In this document: positions 55,709-64,000 of the stretch, piece after piece
Layout of the letters: each line of letters opens with the position of its first letter
Position numbering within the stretch: position 1 is the stretch's first letter
DNA from: JAWSVE01 sp050789445
Lineage (GTDB): Bacteria; Pseudomonadota; Gammaproteobacteria; Pseudomonadales; Cellvibrionaceae
Direction: 5' to 3'
Length of the DNA: 64,000 nt
Assembly (NCBI GenBank): GCA_050789445.1
Contig: JAILXR010000001.1
Coordinates: forward strand, 992,001 to 1,056,000
The notes under the pieces: generated by a model
Told to the model about the DNA's origin: nothing
The model's database searches: none
The model's input: the letters and a program-made list of their open reading frames with translations, nothing else
Program-made: the position numbers and the translations under genes

Positions 55709-56743
55709 TCAAAAAAATTGCTTTTGAGGGAATACACCAAACATTCCTCCGGTATGAATAAAAACAATATCTCTCTCTCCGGAATATTTTTCTTTAAGGA
55801 TTTCCTCAATCATTCCATGAAATGCTTTACCTGTATAAACAGGATCCAACACAATGCCTTCTGTGCTCGCTAAACGCTTTATTGTTTCAAACACTTCCGT
55901 TGTTGCCTTCCCGTAACCAGGGCCTATATATAGATCATTTACAACGATAGGAAGATTAGTAATCTCAAGGTCGATATTGTAGCGAGCCTTCCATTGAGTT
56001 AGATCGCTAGTGACTTTTTCAATAAAATATTGTTCATTATCACAAACAGCCATACCCGTAACTTTCGAGTTCAACTCGAATATCGAAACACCCGCCGTCA
56101 AACCTGCTTGCGTTCCTCCAGAACCAGAAGCGACTATAATATTTTCGGGATTAATGTTGTGATGCCTAAAATCCTGCCTTAACTCTTCCGCTGCAGATAT
56201 ATAACCCCAAACGCCAATTTCATCGCTTGCACCCGTGGGAATAATAAAAGGTTTTTTTCCACTTTTAATTAAACGGTGATGATGTTCATTAAACAAAGTG
56301 GCTAAGTTTTTTTGATATTCAAACTTAGGGTATTGGTAGATATCCGCACCTGACATATAGTCCAGCAGTAAATTACCATCTGGAAGAACGGCGTTGTTAT
56401 CATTCGTCTCGTTGCGAAGAATTAGGCAGACATCTAATCCTAATTGCGCACCAACTAAAGCCGTTGCCCTGCAATGATTGCTTTGTATTCCACCACAAGT
56501 AATCAATGTGTCACAGCCCTCGGTAAGTGCTTGTGCGACGACATATTCTAACTTTCTTATTTTGTTTCCTGAAAGGGTCGAACCGGTTAGATCATCTCTC
56601 TTAATCCAGATTCTAGGCGATGAGGCTTGCCCCTGCATCTGTCGTGATAGATCTGCAGACAAGCGATCGAGAGGTTGTAAAGGTGTGGGGGTTTGCGCTA
56701 GAGATAATTTATTGGGATATTGAAACGAGATGTTTTTTTTCAC
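55709..56743 (-). CDS. D-cysteine desulfhydrase/ACC deaminase family PLP enzyme
   Basis: From GTG at 56743 (GAGGAG 6 bases upstream) the protein has 344 residues. The PLP lysine is in SGNKIRKLEYV (Lys61), and GGIQSNHCRATALVGAQLG, GSGGTQAGLTAG and TGGMFGVFP complete the beta-family fold. It fits D-cysteine desulfhydrase (DcyD), giving pyruvate, sulfide and ammonia; ACC deaminase is the main alternative. A longer frame to 56785 with ATG is possible. Confidence 0.85.
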   Translation of the reverse strand: MKKNISFQYPNKLSLAQTPTPLQPLDRLSADLSRQMQGQASSPRIWIKRDDLTGSTLSGNKIRKLEYVVAQALTEGCDTLITCGGIQSNHCRATALVGAQLGLDVCLILRNETNDNNAVLPDGNLLLDYMSGADIYQYPKFEYQKNLATLFNEHHHRLIKSGKKPFIIPTGASDEIGVWGYISAAEELRQDFRHHNINPENIIVASGSGGTQAGLTAGVSIFELNSKVTGMAVCDNEQYFIEKVTSDLTQWKARYNIDLEITNLPIVVNDLYIGPGYGKATTEVFETIKRLASTEGIVLDPVYTGKAFHGMIEEILKEKYSGERDIVFIHTGGMFGVFPQKQFF

Positions 56744-56820
56744 CCAAAACTCCTCGAATAAAATACGATATGAACTAACTATCAATGAAATGTTGTTTCT
56801 AGAGCCCTAGATCTAAAAAT

Positions 56821-56845
56821 TGCCACGCGTATTAATTACGCGTGG
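56821..56845 (-). terminator. Terminator hairpin after yajC
   Basis: A perfect palindrome (CCACGCGT at 56823-56830, ACGCGTGG at 56838-56845, 7-base loop) is followed by AATTTTT on the minus strand. It lies 30 bases after the yajC stop. Confidence 0.75.
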
Positions 56846-56876
56846 ATTTTTGTTTCTTCAATAATCCAAAAGCCAA

Positions 56877-57212
56877 TTAAATTGATTTAATGGTGCCTTT
56901 TGGCAATACCGCATGAACAGCAGATTTTTGAAATTTCAATTCGTTGTTTTCTCCAACCTCCAGAACAATGTAGTCATCATCGACTTTATTTACTTTCCCA
57001 ATCAAACCACTATTGAGAAGAACTTCATCGCCCTTTCCTATCGATGACACAAGCTCACGGTGTTCTTTTGCACGCTTTTGTTGTGGACGAATCATAAAAA
57101 GGTACATGAACAGAAATAACCCGCCCATCATAATTAGAAAAGACCAAGAACCACCGGGCTGACCTTGTGGTGCAGCAGTTTGTGCCATCGCAGCAGGAAT
57201 GAAAAAACTCAT
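56877..57212 (-). CDS. yajC: Preprotein translocase subunit YajC
   Basis: A 111-residue protein with one membrane helix (about 24-41) followed by MIRPQQKRAKEHRELVSSIGKGDEVLLNSGLIGKVNKVDDDYIVLEVG, the YajC signature. It associates with SecDF. Here it is alone, with no secD, secF or tgt nearby, unlike the usual order. Confidence 0.93.
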   Translation of the reverse strand: MSFFIPAAMAQTAAPQGQPGGSWSFLIMMGGLFLFMYLFMIRPQQKRAKEHRELVSSIGKGDEVLLNSGLIGKVNKVDDDYIVLEVGENNELKFQKSAVHAVLPKGTIKSI

Positions 57213-57430
57213 GTATTTACCTCAGTTGTGGATTCATGCTCGACGACCCAATTAATGTCGTTAATCAGCTAAAACTGGCTAAAAGCACCAATGAATTATG
57301 CCGAGCCTTAAAAACCGGTAACTCTACCGCTTTTATAAAGCTCTAGCAATTGAATAACTAAAAGGAGAATGAATCCGCAATAAGGATACGGATAAAAAAC
57401 AGAAGAGCTATAAATGAGGCTAACAGCTAA

Positions 57431-58387
57431 CTAAGCGTAATCCCTGAACAGCTTTCTGAACGTACTGGGTGATAATGCGGTCCAGCGCTTAAAAGCATTA
57501 GTGAAGCTTGTTCTATCAGAGAAATCTAAAGCCGTAGAAATTGAATCAATACTTAATGTATGACGAACCAAGTAGTTAATCGCATGATGATATCTTACTT
57601 GATCACGTAACTGTGCAAAGCTGACATCTTGTTGTTGCAAGCGTCTCTGTAGAGTTCGCTTTGAAAGCTTCAACTCTTCAGCAATATGATCAATACCCAG
57701 AGGCATTCCACCAATTCGCCGCTGAAGAACATCGATGACACGTCCAGAGACCCCGAAAACCTCAGGAATCGTTGCTTGATGGATATACTCATCAAGAGAT
57801 TTGACACCCGGAACTGCAAAACCTCGGCTTTCTAATTTAATTTTTTCTTTAGCTGCTTGAAGCTCGATCATTCTGGCGACTCCTTCTGCCATCAATTCTA
57901 ATGTTTCAATATCATTCGAAGATAGCTCAAATGCTGTTAGAGAGGAGAAGCACAAAACACCTACCTTATTACTAGCGATATATAGTGGAACGCCTACGTA
58001 ACTCATCATTTCAGGCGCATCCCGAGAAACAGATGAAGGGTGAATACTATCTCTTTTTACAACAACTCCTCTACTAACTTGATTCTGTTCTGTGACACGC
58101 TGATAAATTTTTTCATCAGTGTCAGTCAGGTGGGAAGACGTTGAATGGGATTCTGAATCCAACAACAAAACTCTTCGATAAACCGACCCAATGGAGAAAG
58201 TAATAAAACCAGAAACAGCATGAAACATAAGGCAACCTGCATCGAGATAAACTCGACACTGGTTTTCTTGCGTTGAATCAGGAAGAGTTAACTGGCGGTG
58301 CAAAAATCGCAACCGATCAGAAAAATCATCAAAATTATACTGAGCAAGATCTTCAGCTATGCTCGACCTGTTATTGGGTATATCCAT
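57431..58387 (-). CDS. GAF-domain AraC family transcriptional regulator
   Basis: A 318-residue regulator. An N-terminal GAF domain (about 25-180, with SYVGVPLYIASNKVGVLCFSSL) is joined to a C-terminal AraC helix-turn-helix (about 215-318, with HIAEELKLSKRTLQRRLQQQDVSF and STALDFSDRTSFTNAFKRWTALSPSTFRKL). This combination suggests sensing of a small molecule or redox signal. Its target is unknown; neighbours are yajC and, across 490 bases, bcp. Confidence 0.88.
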   Translation of the reverse strand: MDIPNNRSSIAEDLAQYNFDDFSDRLRFLHRQLTLPDSTQENQCRVYLDAGCLMFHAVSGFITFSIGSVYRRVLLLDSESHSTSSHLTDTDEKIYQRVTEQNQVSRGVVVKRDSIHPSSVSRDAPEMMSYVGVPLYIASNKVGVLCFSSLTAFELSSNDIETLELMAEGVARMIELQAAKEKIKLESRGFAVPGVKSLDEYIHQATIPEVFGVSGRVIDVLQRRIGGMPLGIDHIAEELKLSKRTLQRRLQQQDVSFAQLRDQVRYHHAINYLVRHTLSIDSISTALDFSDRTSFTNAFKRWTALSPSTFRKLFRDYA

Positions 58388-58879
58388 GAGGTTTGATTAT
58401 GGAGCTATTTCTCCACCCGCTACTATCCCAAAAGCTTATTTATATAATATGTTGATATCAGCGCCACACAATACAGCTATCATTTTTTTGGTTTAGCTCT
58501 GAATGAGCTTTAATGCGCCAATATTAGCGAAATATAAACAAAATAAGAGCAGGAGCTAAAACTCTCTTTTCTTTTTTCCTATCATACAAAACTTTTATAA
58601 TGATTAGTTATAGCAGCAAACTGTAGGGTGTCAAATTTACGGCGCCAACAAGATAGATAAATTTGGAATTAGAATGGGAGCTCTAAGAGCTTAGAAGCGA
58701 AGTACAGCAATTTCATAATTCGTTATCCGCAAAGTGGCTTTGAGTGCCACTTGTTGAACCGATAGGATAAATTGGGCAGGAATAACCAAGAGTGGTCAGC
58801 CTGATAATTAAAATGAACGTGCTCAGTTACCAGGATAGGAGGTTACTTTTTAGGGACTTTCCTTAATGGGAATGATCTA
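58388..58879. other. Intergenic region with an isolated hairpin
   Basis: These 492 bases hold no open frame I trust. A stem AAGTGGC (around 58733) pairs with GCCACTT a few bases on, without a T-tract. The interval must contain the promoter of the GAF-AraC gene on the minus strand. A small RNA is possible but unsupported. Confidence 0.35.
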
Positions 58880-59356
58880 TCACAAACCTAATGACGTTAA
58901 TTCAGCAATCACGTCGTCATGATGTGTTTTAGTTTTAAATTTATTCATAATTGATTTTAATCGCCCGTCTTTACCAATAATAAAGGTAGTGCGAATCAAC
59001 CCCATAAATTCACGCCCCATAAATTTCTTTAATCCCCACACGCCATATTTATCAGCGAGCTTATGATCGAGATCTGCTAACAAATCAAAATTAAGATCGT
59101 ATTTATCTTCAAACTTTGCGAGCTTATCTTCAGCGTCTGGACTCACACCAAGCACAACTGTATCTAGTTTTTTAAATTCTTTCTGTGAATCTTTTATTCC
59201 ACACGCTTGAGTAGTGCAACCTGGTGTCATTGCCTTCGGGTAGAAATACAAGACTACATTTTTTTTGCCTTTAAAATCTTTTAAAGCAACAGACTCCCCC
59301 CGCTGATTCTTCAAATTAAATGCTGGAGCCATGTTGCCAATTTTTGGGAGTGTCAT
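58880..59356 (-). CDS. bcp: Thioredoxin-dependent thiol peroxidase (Bcp/PrxQ)
   Basis: A 158-residue peroxiredoxin. The peroxidatic Cys47 and resolving Cys52 are in FYPKAMTPGCTTQACGIKD, and the fold continues with VVLGVSPD and RTTFIIGKDG. It removes peroxides with thioredoxin. It stands alone, about 200 bases from mdh. Confidence 0.94.
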   Translation of the reverse strand: MTLPKIGNMAPAFNLKNQRGESVALKDFKGKKNVVLYFYPKAMTPGCTTQACGIKDSQKEFKKLDTVVLGVSPDAEDKLAKFEDKYDLNFDLLADLDHKLADKYGVWGLKKFMGREFMGLIRTTFIIGKDGRLKSIMNKFKTKTHHDDVIAELTSLGL

Positions 59357-59492
59357 AGAGTTACCTTTAATTCATTAACAATAAATATGTGCACTAAAGA
59401 GCTAAAACGCTGCGATATTATAAATACTTTGGGGTATAAGATCAGAAGAGAATGTAACCGATTGACAGTTTGCTCTAAAGTTAAACCGCAAA

Positions 59493-59521
59493 AACAAAAA
59501 AACCGCAATAAATGCGGCTTT
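59493..59521 (-). terminator. Rho-independent terminator after mdh
   Basis: CCGCA (59503-59507) and TGCGG (59513-59517) form a stem with a 5-base loop, and on the minus strand it is followed by seven T. It lies about 40 bases after the mdh stop. Confidence 0.82.
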
Positions 59522-59556
59522 TAAAAGCTTAAAAATTAGCTTTTATAAAATAAAAC

Positions 59557-60540
59557 TTATTTAGGAAGAAGGTCTGCTACAGCATCACGCTCTTCTGATA
59601 ATTCAGTTTCAGTGGCTTCCATTTTCTTACGTGAGAAATCATTGATATCAACACCTTGAACAATTTCCCAGTCGCCATTTTGGCAAGTACATGGAAAAGA
59701 GTAGATCAAGCCTTTTGCGATACCGTAACTCCCATCACTGTAAACTCCCATGCTTACCCAATCGCCTTTAGGAGTTCCTAAAGCCCAATCACGCATATGG
59801 AAGATAGCAGCATTTGCAGCAGAGGCAGCACTAGAAGCACCACGAGCATCAATAATTGCAGCACCACGCTTTTGAACGGTAGGAATGAAATCGTTTTCAT
59901 ACCAAGGTTGGTCGATCATTGTCATCGCATCGCCACCATCCACTTTTGTTTTGTGAATATCAGGATATTGCGTTGATGAGTGATTTCCCCAAATAGTGAG
60001 ATTAGTGATGTCATTCACTGTCTTGCCAGTTTTTTGAGCTAACTGAGTCATCGCACGGTTATGATCAAGTCGAGTCATCGCTGTGAATTGACGTGGGTTA
60101 ATATCTGGCGCATTGCGCTGAGCAATCAAAGCATTGGTATTTGCTGGATTACCAACAACTAATACTTTAATCCCTTTAGAAGCGTTATCGTTGATCGCTT
60201 TACCTTGAACAGAGAAGATCGCAGCATTTGCTTCAAGTAAATCTTTACGCTCCATACCAGGTCCACGAGGACGAGCGCCTACTAACAATGCAAAATCAGC
60301 ATCTTTAAAAGCGACTGAAGGATCATCAGTGCAAACCATGCCAGCTAATAGAGGGAATGCACAATCATCTAGCTCCATTGCTACACCTTGTAGCGCACCA
60401 AGAGCTGGAGTAATTTCAAGCATTTGGAGAATAATTGGTTGATCTTTACCCAACATGTCACCCGCAGCAATACGGAATAACAAAGAATAACTAATTTGAC
60501 CGGCCGCTCCAGTGACGGCAACTCGAACTGGTGCTTTCAC
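59557..60540 (-). CDS. mdh: Malate dehydrogenase
   Basis: A 327-residue enzyme with the NAD motif VTGAAGQISYSLLFRIA, the substrate arginine loop RPRGPGMERKDLL, VVGNPANTNA and the catalytic His in IWGNHSSTQYPD. It is of the cytosolic-like 327-residue malate dehydrogenase group, rather than the 312-residue E. coli type. It interconverts malate and oxaloacetate. It is a single gene with a terminator. Confidence 0.95.
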   Translation of the reverse strand: MKAPVRVAVTGAAGQISYSLLFRIAAGDMLGKDQPIILQMLEITPALGALQGVAMELDDCAFPLLAGMVCTDDPSVAFKDADFALLVGARPRGPGMERKDLLEANAAIFSVQGKAINDNASKGIKVLVVGNPANTNALIAQRNAPDINPRQFTAMTRLDHNRAMTQLAQKTGKTVNDITNLTIWGNHSSTQYPDIHKTKVDGGDAMTMIDQPWYENDFIPTVQKRGAAIIDARGASSAASAANAAIFHMRDWALGTPKGDWVSMGVYSDGSYGIAKGLIYSFPCTCQNGDWEIVQGVDINDFSRKKMEATETELSEERDAVADLLPK

Positions 60541-60699
60541 AATATGTCTCCATTTGAAAATTGATAGAATTGAATGTTAATAGAATTCGGAATACGCGAC
60601 AGAGCTGATATTGAGGGAATCATCTTGAGCCAGTTCCTGTCTAGCGTGATAGTCGTAAAGGATACCTGTACAGAGAGGAGTCGCTTTACAGCGCCGTGC

Positions 60700-60728
60700 A
60701 TTATAGGGAATCGCGAGAATATTTCACT
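60700..60728 (-). promoter_or_regulatory. Possible -10 element upstream of mdh
   Basis: A perfect TATAAT is read on the minus strand at 60705-60700, about 160 bases before the mdh start. The -35 at the right distance is poor, so the call is weak. Confidence 0.28.
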
Positions 60729-60822
60729 ATCTAAACGGCTATTTGGCTAACAAACAGACAAAATTATCTATGGTGACCCAATTACATCACATCCAATGAG
60801 TAAGAGGGTCAGAAAATTGTAT

Positions 60823-61440
60823 TTAAACGGACTCTTGATAGCGCTTAGATAGGGCCTCGTAGAGGTGATCTTTAAACTCCGGAACCGTAGTATCTAAAGA
60901 TGCAGATAGCTCAACTAAGTGTTCATTGTCTTCTCGACCTGCCCACAACTTTCTATAACTTCCATCTTTGTAACCATTATCTTGACGAAAGAAATTCAGC
61001 ACATTTTTACCGACATAACTGGTGTAGAGTGTTTCAAAATCAAGACCTATTGATTTCATTAACCTTACAAAACTGGGAAGATCAAACCCTTTCGTTTTTA
61101 GTATCTTCCCGACAAAGTTTTCCAGTTCTTCGGGGAACGCTTGCAAATCCGTAGCGCCTTCCCATTCCGACAATGCCTCATTCATTAACGACTGCGGGGT
61201 TTTGTTTTCTAAAATCAAAATACTTAAACCAAAATGCCAAATATCGATCAATTCTAAAATCACTTGTTCAACATCTGGATCTTGTTTTTTCCACCATTTC
61301 CATCCGTAATGATCCAACATTTCTGCGCTTTCAATCCATATTGCACGGAACCAAGGAAACCCCTGATCACGCCAATCGCTATGCACTTTTGAGTTCATAT
61401 CGTTTTGAAGCTGAAGCATTATTTCGAATTTTGTTTGCAT
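60823..61440 (-). CDS. Dimeric dUTPase (dUTPase_2 family)
   Basis: A 205-residue all-helical protein with the patterns IWIESAEMLDHYGWKWWKK (about 35-53) and ELIDIWHFGLSILI (about 63-76) typical of dimeric dUTP diphosphatases related to MazG-type NTP pyrophosphatases. The acidic residues E38, E41, E63 and D66 would bind Mg. It removes dUTP and keeps uracil out of DNA. It lies 52 bases downstream of tatD on the same strand. Confidence 0.83.
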   Translation of the reverse strand: MQTKFEIMLQLQNDMNSKVHSDWRDQGFPWFRAIWIESAEMLDHYGWKWWKKQDPDVEQVILELIDIWHFGLSILILENKTPQSLMNEALSEWEGATDLQAFPEELENFVGKILKTKGFDLPSFVRLMKSIGLDFETLYTSYVGKNVLNFFRQDNGYKDGSYRKLWAGREDNEHLVELSASLDTTVPEFKDHLYEALSKRYQESV

Positions 61441-61492
61441 TATTACTACATCCCCACTGCTTTTTATTTTTCTTTGATTGCCGATATATCTT

Positions 61493-62284
61493 CTAGCTTC
61501 GTAAAAAAGGCTCTGCTTTTTTAAACAGCCTAAAAAAGTTTTCGGCAGTTGCTTCTATTAATGTGTCGTAGCTAATGTTTCTTAACTCTGCGACATATTC
61601 TGCCACTTCTCTAACAAACTTCGGCTCGTTCGATTTTCCGCGAAAAGGTACTGGTGCTAAATAAGGTGAATCCGTTTCTATTAGCAAGCGATCTAAGGGT
61701 ATTTTTTTCGCAACATCTTTTAAATCGGTGGCATTTTTAAACGTCACAATGCCCGACATTGAAATCATATAATTCAAATCCAACGCCCGCTTCGCCATAT
61801 CCCAATCTTCAGTAAAACAGTGTAAAACACCTACAGAATCAGTACTTCCGTGCTCTCTTATAAGTTGTAACGTATCTTCTTTTGCTGAACGCGTATGCAC
61901 GACTATTGGCAACTGCGCCGCCGCACCCGCTTCAAGATGCATAATGAAACTTTCTTGTTGAATTTTTTTTGTTTCATCCGAGTAGTAATAATCTAAACCC
62001 GTTTCGCCAAGTGCAACAACTTTAGAATGTTTTCCCCATTCAATTAACTGTTCAGTACTTGCTAATCCTTTTTCAACATCTAAAGGATGAACGCCCGCCG
62101 AAGCAACAATATTATTGTGCTCTTCTGCAATTTTTAAAACATCTTCTCTATTATCAAGGCTAATGCTGATACAGAGCATTCCCTCAACACCACGCTCTTT
62201 TGCCGCATCTAATGCAAGCGAAAGTTCTCCATCATAATGTTTGAGTTTTAATCGATCTAAGTGGCAATGAGAGTCTATCAACAT
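61493..62284 (-). CDS. TatD family metal-dependent hydrolase
   Basis: A 263-residue TIM-barrel hydrolase. DSHCHLDRL (His6, His8), ALGETGLDYYY, VVHTRSA, LHCFT and LIETDSPYLAPVPFRGKSNEP supply the metal ligands and the TatD-like signature. Enzymes of this family are DNA exonucleases or D-aminoacyl-tRNA deacylases; the YcfH-type is closest. It follows holB and pilZ, a conserved group, with a terminator between it and pilZ. Confidence 0.92.
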   Translation of the reverse strand: MLIDSHCHLDRLKLKHYDGELSLALDAAKERGVEGMLCISISLDNREDVLKIAEEHNNIVASAGVHPLDVEKGLASTEQLIEWGKHSKVVALGETGLDYYYSDETKKIQQESFIMHLEAGAAAQLPIVVHTRSAKEDTLQLIREHGSTDSVGVLHCFTEDWDMAKRALDLNYMISMSGIVTFKNATDLKDVAKKIPLDRLLIETDSPYLAPVPFRGKSNEPKFVREVAEYVAELRNISYDTLIEATAENFFRLFKKAEPFLRS

Positions 62285-62316
62285 AAGGAATTATTGCTAA
62301 GGTAAAATTATCGAAA

Positions 62317-62345
62317 TAAAAAACGCCTACAGAAGAGAGGCGTTT
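62317..62345 (-). terminator. Rho-independent terminator between pilZ and tatD
   Basis: On the minus strand an 8-base stem (62338-62345 with 62321-62328) and a 9-base loop are followed by six T. It terminates pilZ, so tatD would need its own promoter or read-through. Confidence 0.85.
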
Positions 62346-62395
62346 ATGAATTAACTATTAAAACATTAAAAATAACGTAGTACATGAAATGAAAA

Positions 62396-62749
62396 TTACA
62401 TTGTATGTGTTGGTCGATCTGAATCTAGAGAACCTGCTAAATAGGTTTCAATTTTATTTGCCGCTGTATCATCTTGATCGCTAAATTGTACGCCAACCCC
62501 AGCAGCGCGGTTACCTTGTGCGCCTTTTGGTGTTACCCAAATAACTTTTCCAGCAACAGGTATTTTTTCTGGTTCATCCATTAGATTTAAAAGCATAAAA
62601 ACTTCATCGCCTAATTTATAACTCTTACCCGTAGGAATAAACAAACCACCGTTTTTTACAAATGGCATATAGGCCGCATAAAGTACCGCCTTGTCTTTAA
62701 TCGTAAGAGATAATATTCCGTTGCGAGCACCGCCGCCAAGACCTTTCAT
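62396..62749 (-). CDS. pilZ: PilZ domain protein
   Basis: A 117-residue PilZ-type protein: SLTIKDKAVLYAAYMPFVKNGGLFIPTGKSYKLGDEVFMLLNLMDEPEKIPVAGKVIWVTPKGAQGNRAAGVGVQF. The N-terminal RxxxR c-di-GMP motif is absent, as in Pseudomonas PilZ itself, which works in type IV pilus assembly. It lies between holB and tatD, the Pseudomonas order. Its function is probably pilus related rather than c-di-GMP binding. Confidence 0.88.
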   Translation of the reverse strand: MKGLGGGARNGILSLTIKDKAVLYAAYMPFVKNGGLFIPTGKSYKLGDEVFMLLNLMDEPEKIPVAGKVIWVTPKGAQGNRAAGVGVQFSDQDDTAANKIETYLAGSLDSDRPTHTM

Positions 62750-62934
62750 AATCGAGTCATTACCTATATCTAAAAAGTGAGTGTCACTTTAGTATTGAAA
62801 AACAGTTACTTAGATTCTAATACATTCACTCTAACATTGGTCATTGTAGTCAAAGTGGATATTTAATGCAGCTCTTAATACACTAGACAATTCACTAGTA
62901 GAAAACAATCTAGCCTAAATGTCGAATCACCTAC

Positions 62935-63999
62935 CTATTGACCGGCTTGTCTCTGTGGATGAATGGTCGATTGTCTTCGATTCAATACGACCCAATCCAT
63001 GAGTATTTCCTCCCACAACAAGTGAGGATTAGGGTTAGCGGTACTCAATAACAAACGCTTAAAGTCCAAAACCTTGTCTCTGAAACGAAACATAAGTTGG
63101 GAGTTACCGTGCTGGTTAAATGCGTGAGTCTTCCACTGTTTTCTCTTATCCACTATTTTCACAGGCTGTTTGATAACAATACTATTTGACACATTCTCAT
63201 TCTGCGAATCCTCTCCACTTAATGTCATCTGATCAGACAAAGATCTTGATAAATGTGTGAGGAAAAAATCTATGGCTTTTAGCGCGCCTAATTCAACCGT
63301 ACGCTTTGCTCCAGCAATGACTGTTTGCTTACCTGAAAGCACTTCATCCAATAGTGTTTCAAATTCAACAAGTTGCCCTGGCAGATCATCTTTATAAGCC
63401 TCTAATGCAGAAATTGGTGCGCCGTGTGTCCCCTCTAATAACTGAGCTGCCTGCTCATCACCCACTTTCGGTTTTAGCCATTCGAGAGCTGCAGATTTCG
63501 ATGGAGTTCTCATCACAATACTTTGGCAGCGACTTCTTATCGTTGCCGATAATCGGCTGGGGTGAGAAGACACTAAAATGATAATCGTGTCGCCCTGAGG
63601 TTCTTCAAGTGATTTTAATAATGCATTTCTCGCATTATCATTCATCGCATCTGCAGGTGTGATCACAATACATTTAAAACCACCCTGCTGTGCTGTTTTC
63701 GATAGGAACGAAACTACCTCTCGAATTTGATCGATTTTTATTGCTTTACCTTCCGACTCCGGTTCAACCTGAAAATAATCAGGATGATTTTCACTGATCA
63801 ACAGTTTGCAACTTTTACAGTCACCACAAGCCATTTGATCAACTGGGTCATGACACAACATGGCCTGCGCTAACGCAAACGCAAAATGTTTTTTTCCCAA
63901 ACCTGAAACACCTTGTACCAACAAACCATGTGGCATTCTTTGTGATTGAAATTGTTTCATCACAGATTGCCACTGATCTTGCTGCCATAAAAAAGGCAT
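62935..63999 (-). CDS. holB: DNA polymerase III delta-prime subunit
   Basis: A 354-residue clamp-loader subunit starting MPFLWQQDQWQSVMKQFQSQRMPHGLLVQG. The modified P-loop GVSGLGKKHFA, the zinc site CGDCKSC (about 58-64), SENHPDYF and the sensor segment SLEEPQGDTIIILVSSHPSRLSATIRSRCQ are present. The ATG is at the window edge (63997-63999), so its upstream neighbour cannot be seen. It is followed by pilZ after 185 bases. Confidence 0.93.
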   Translation of the reverse strand: MPFLWQQDQWQSVMKQFQSQRMPHGLLVQGVSGLGKKHFAFALAQAMLCHDPVDQMACGDCKSCKLLISENHPDYFQVEPESEGKAIKIDQIREVVSFLSKTAQQGGFKCIVITPADAMNDNARNALLKSLEEPQGDTIIILVSSHPSRLSATIRSRCQSIVMRTPSKSAALEWLKPKVGDEQAAQLLEGTHGAPISALEAYKDDLPGQLVEFETLLDEVLSGKQTVIAGAKRTVELGALKAIDFFLTHLSRSLSDQMTLSGEDSQNENVSNSIVIKQPVKIVDKRKQWKTHAFNQHGNSQLMFRFRDKVLDFKRLLLSTANPNPHLLWEEILMDWVVLNRRQSTIHPQRQAGQ

Positions 64000-64000
64000 T

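Overview
The window looks like a chromosomal stretch of an AT-rich gammaproteobacterium, probably marine and Pseudomonas/Oceanospirillales-like. The basis is gene content and order: smc-zipA-ligA; a complete ccm (System I cytochrome c maturation) operon next to a FliK-like/FlhB-like pair; cysB, a thioredoxin-fold gene, cysH, thrH and pabB together; holB-pilZ-tatD; and acnB, miaE and a PcaF-type thiolase. I cannot name a genus. I saw no tRNA, rRNA, CRISPR array, phage or intact insertion sequence by eye.

Layout. 0-8.4 kb: two translationally coupled GNAT acetyltransferases (the second cut by the window edge), an RhlG-like SDR, an AraC regulator behind degenerate tandem repeats, a DUF1415 protein, a YhiN/HI0933 flavoprotein with an in-frame repeat, an RsuA-type pseudouridine synthase and a TonB-dependent receptor with its own terminator. 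8.9-13.4 kb: an accessory cassette of an exported protein with a restriction-endonuclease-like (PD-(D/E)XK) domain, a membrane-anchored TPR protein with Ca-loop motifs and a C2-like domain, and an unrecognised 355-residue protein. 13.6-31.7 kb: mostly housekeeping and lipid genes (miaE, thiolase, DUF1289, acnB, patatin, fadD, a HAD phosphatase, a lytic-transglycosylase-like lipoprotein, ligA, zipA, smc). 31.9-39.9 kb: ccmABCD-(UPF0114)-EFGHI, all on the minus strand. 40.2-46.6 kb: flagellar-type FliK/FlhB domain proteins away from any flagellar cluster, a sodium:solute symporter with a duplicated C-terminal block, an exported alpha/beta hydrolase with a beta-helix-like tail, and a decayed MacB-type permease. 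46.6-52.6 kb: pabB, thrH, and the sulfur-assimilation group cysH (Fe-S APS reductase type), a thioredoxin-fold protein, cysB and a TauE/SafE-type exporter. 52.6-64 kb: UspA, a 5'-nucleotidase, an AGCS symporter next to a D-cysteine desulfhydrase-like PLP enzyme, an isolated yajC, a GAF-AraC regulator, bcp, mdh, a dimeric dUTPase, tatD, pilZ and holB.

How the genes work together. The ccm operon carries heme export (CcmABCD), heme chaperoning (CcmE), thioreduction (CcmG/H) and ligation (CcmF/I). cysB, cysH and the TSUP exporter form a sulfate reduction and sulfite handling unit. AcnB and Mdh belong to the TCA cycle; FadD, patatin and the thiolase suggest acyl lipid or aromatic-acid catabolism. 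The most interesting candidate for something undescribed is the 8.9-13.4 kb cassette, where an exported nuclease-like protein sits 9 bp downstream of a TPR/C2 membrane protein. This reading rests on motifs alone and has not been compared with any database.
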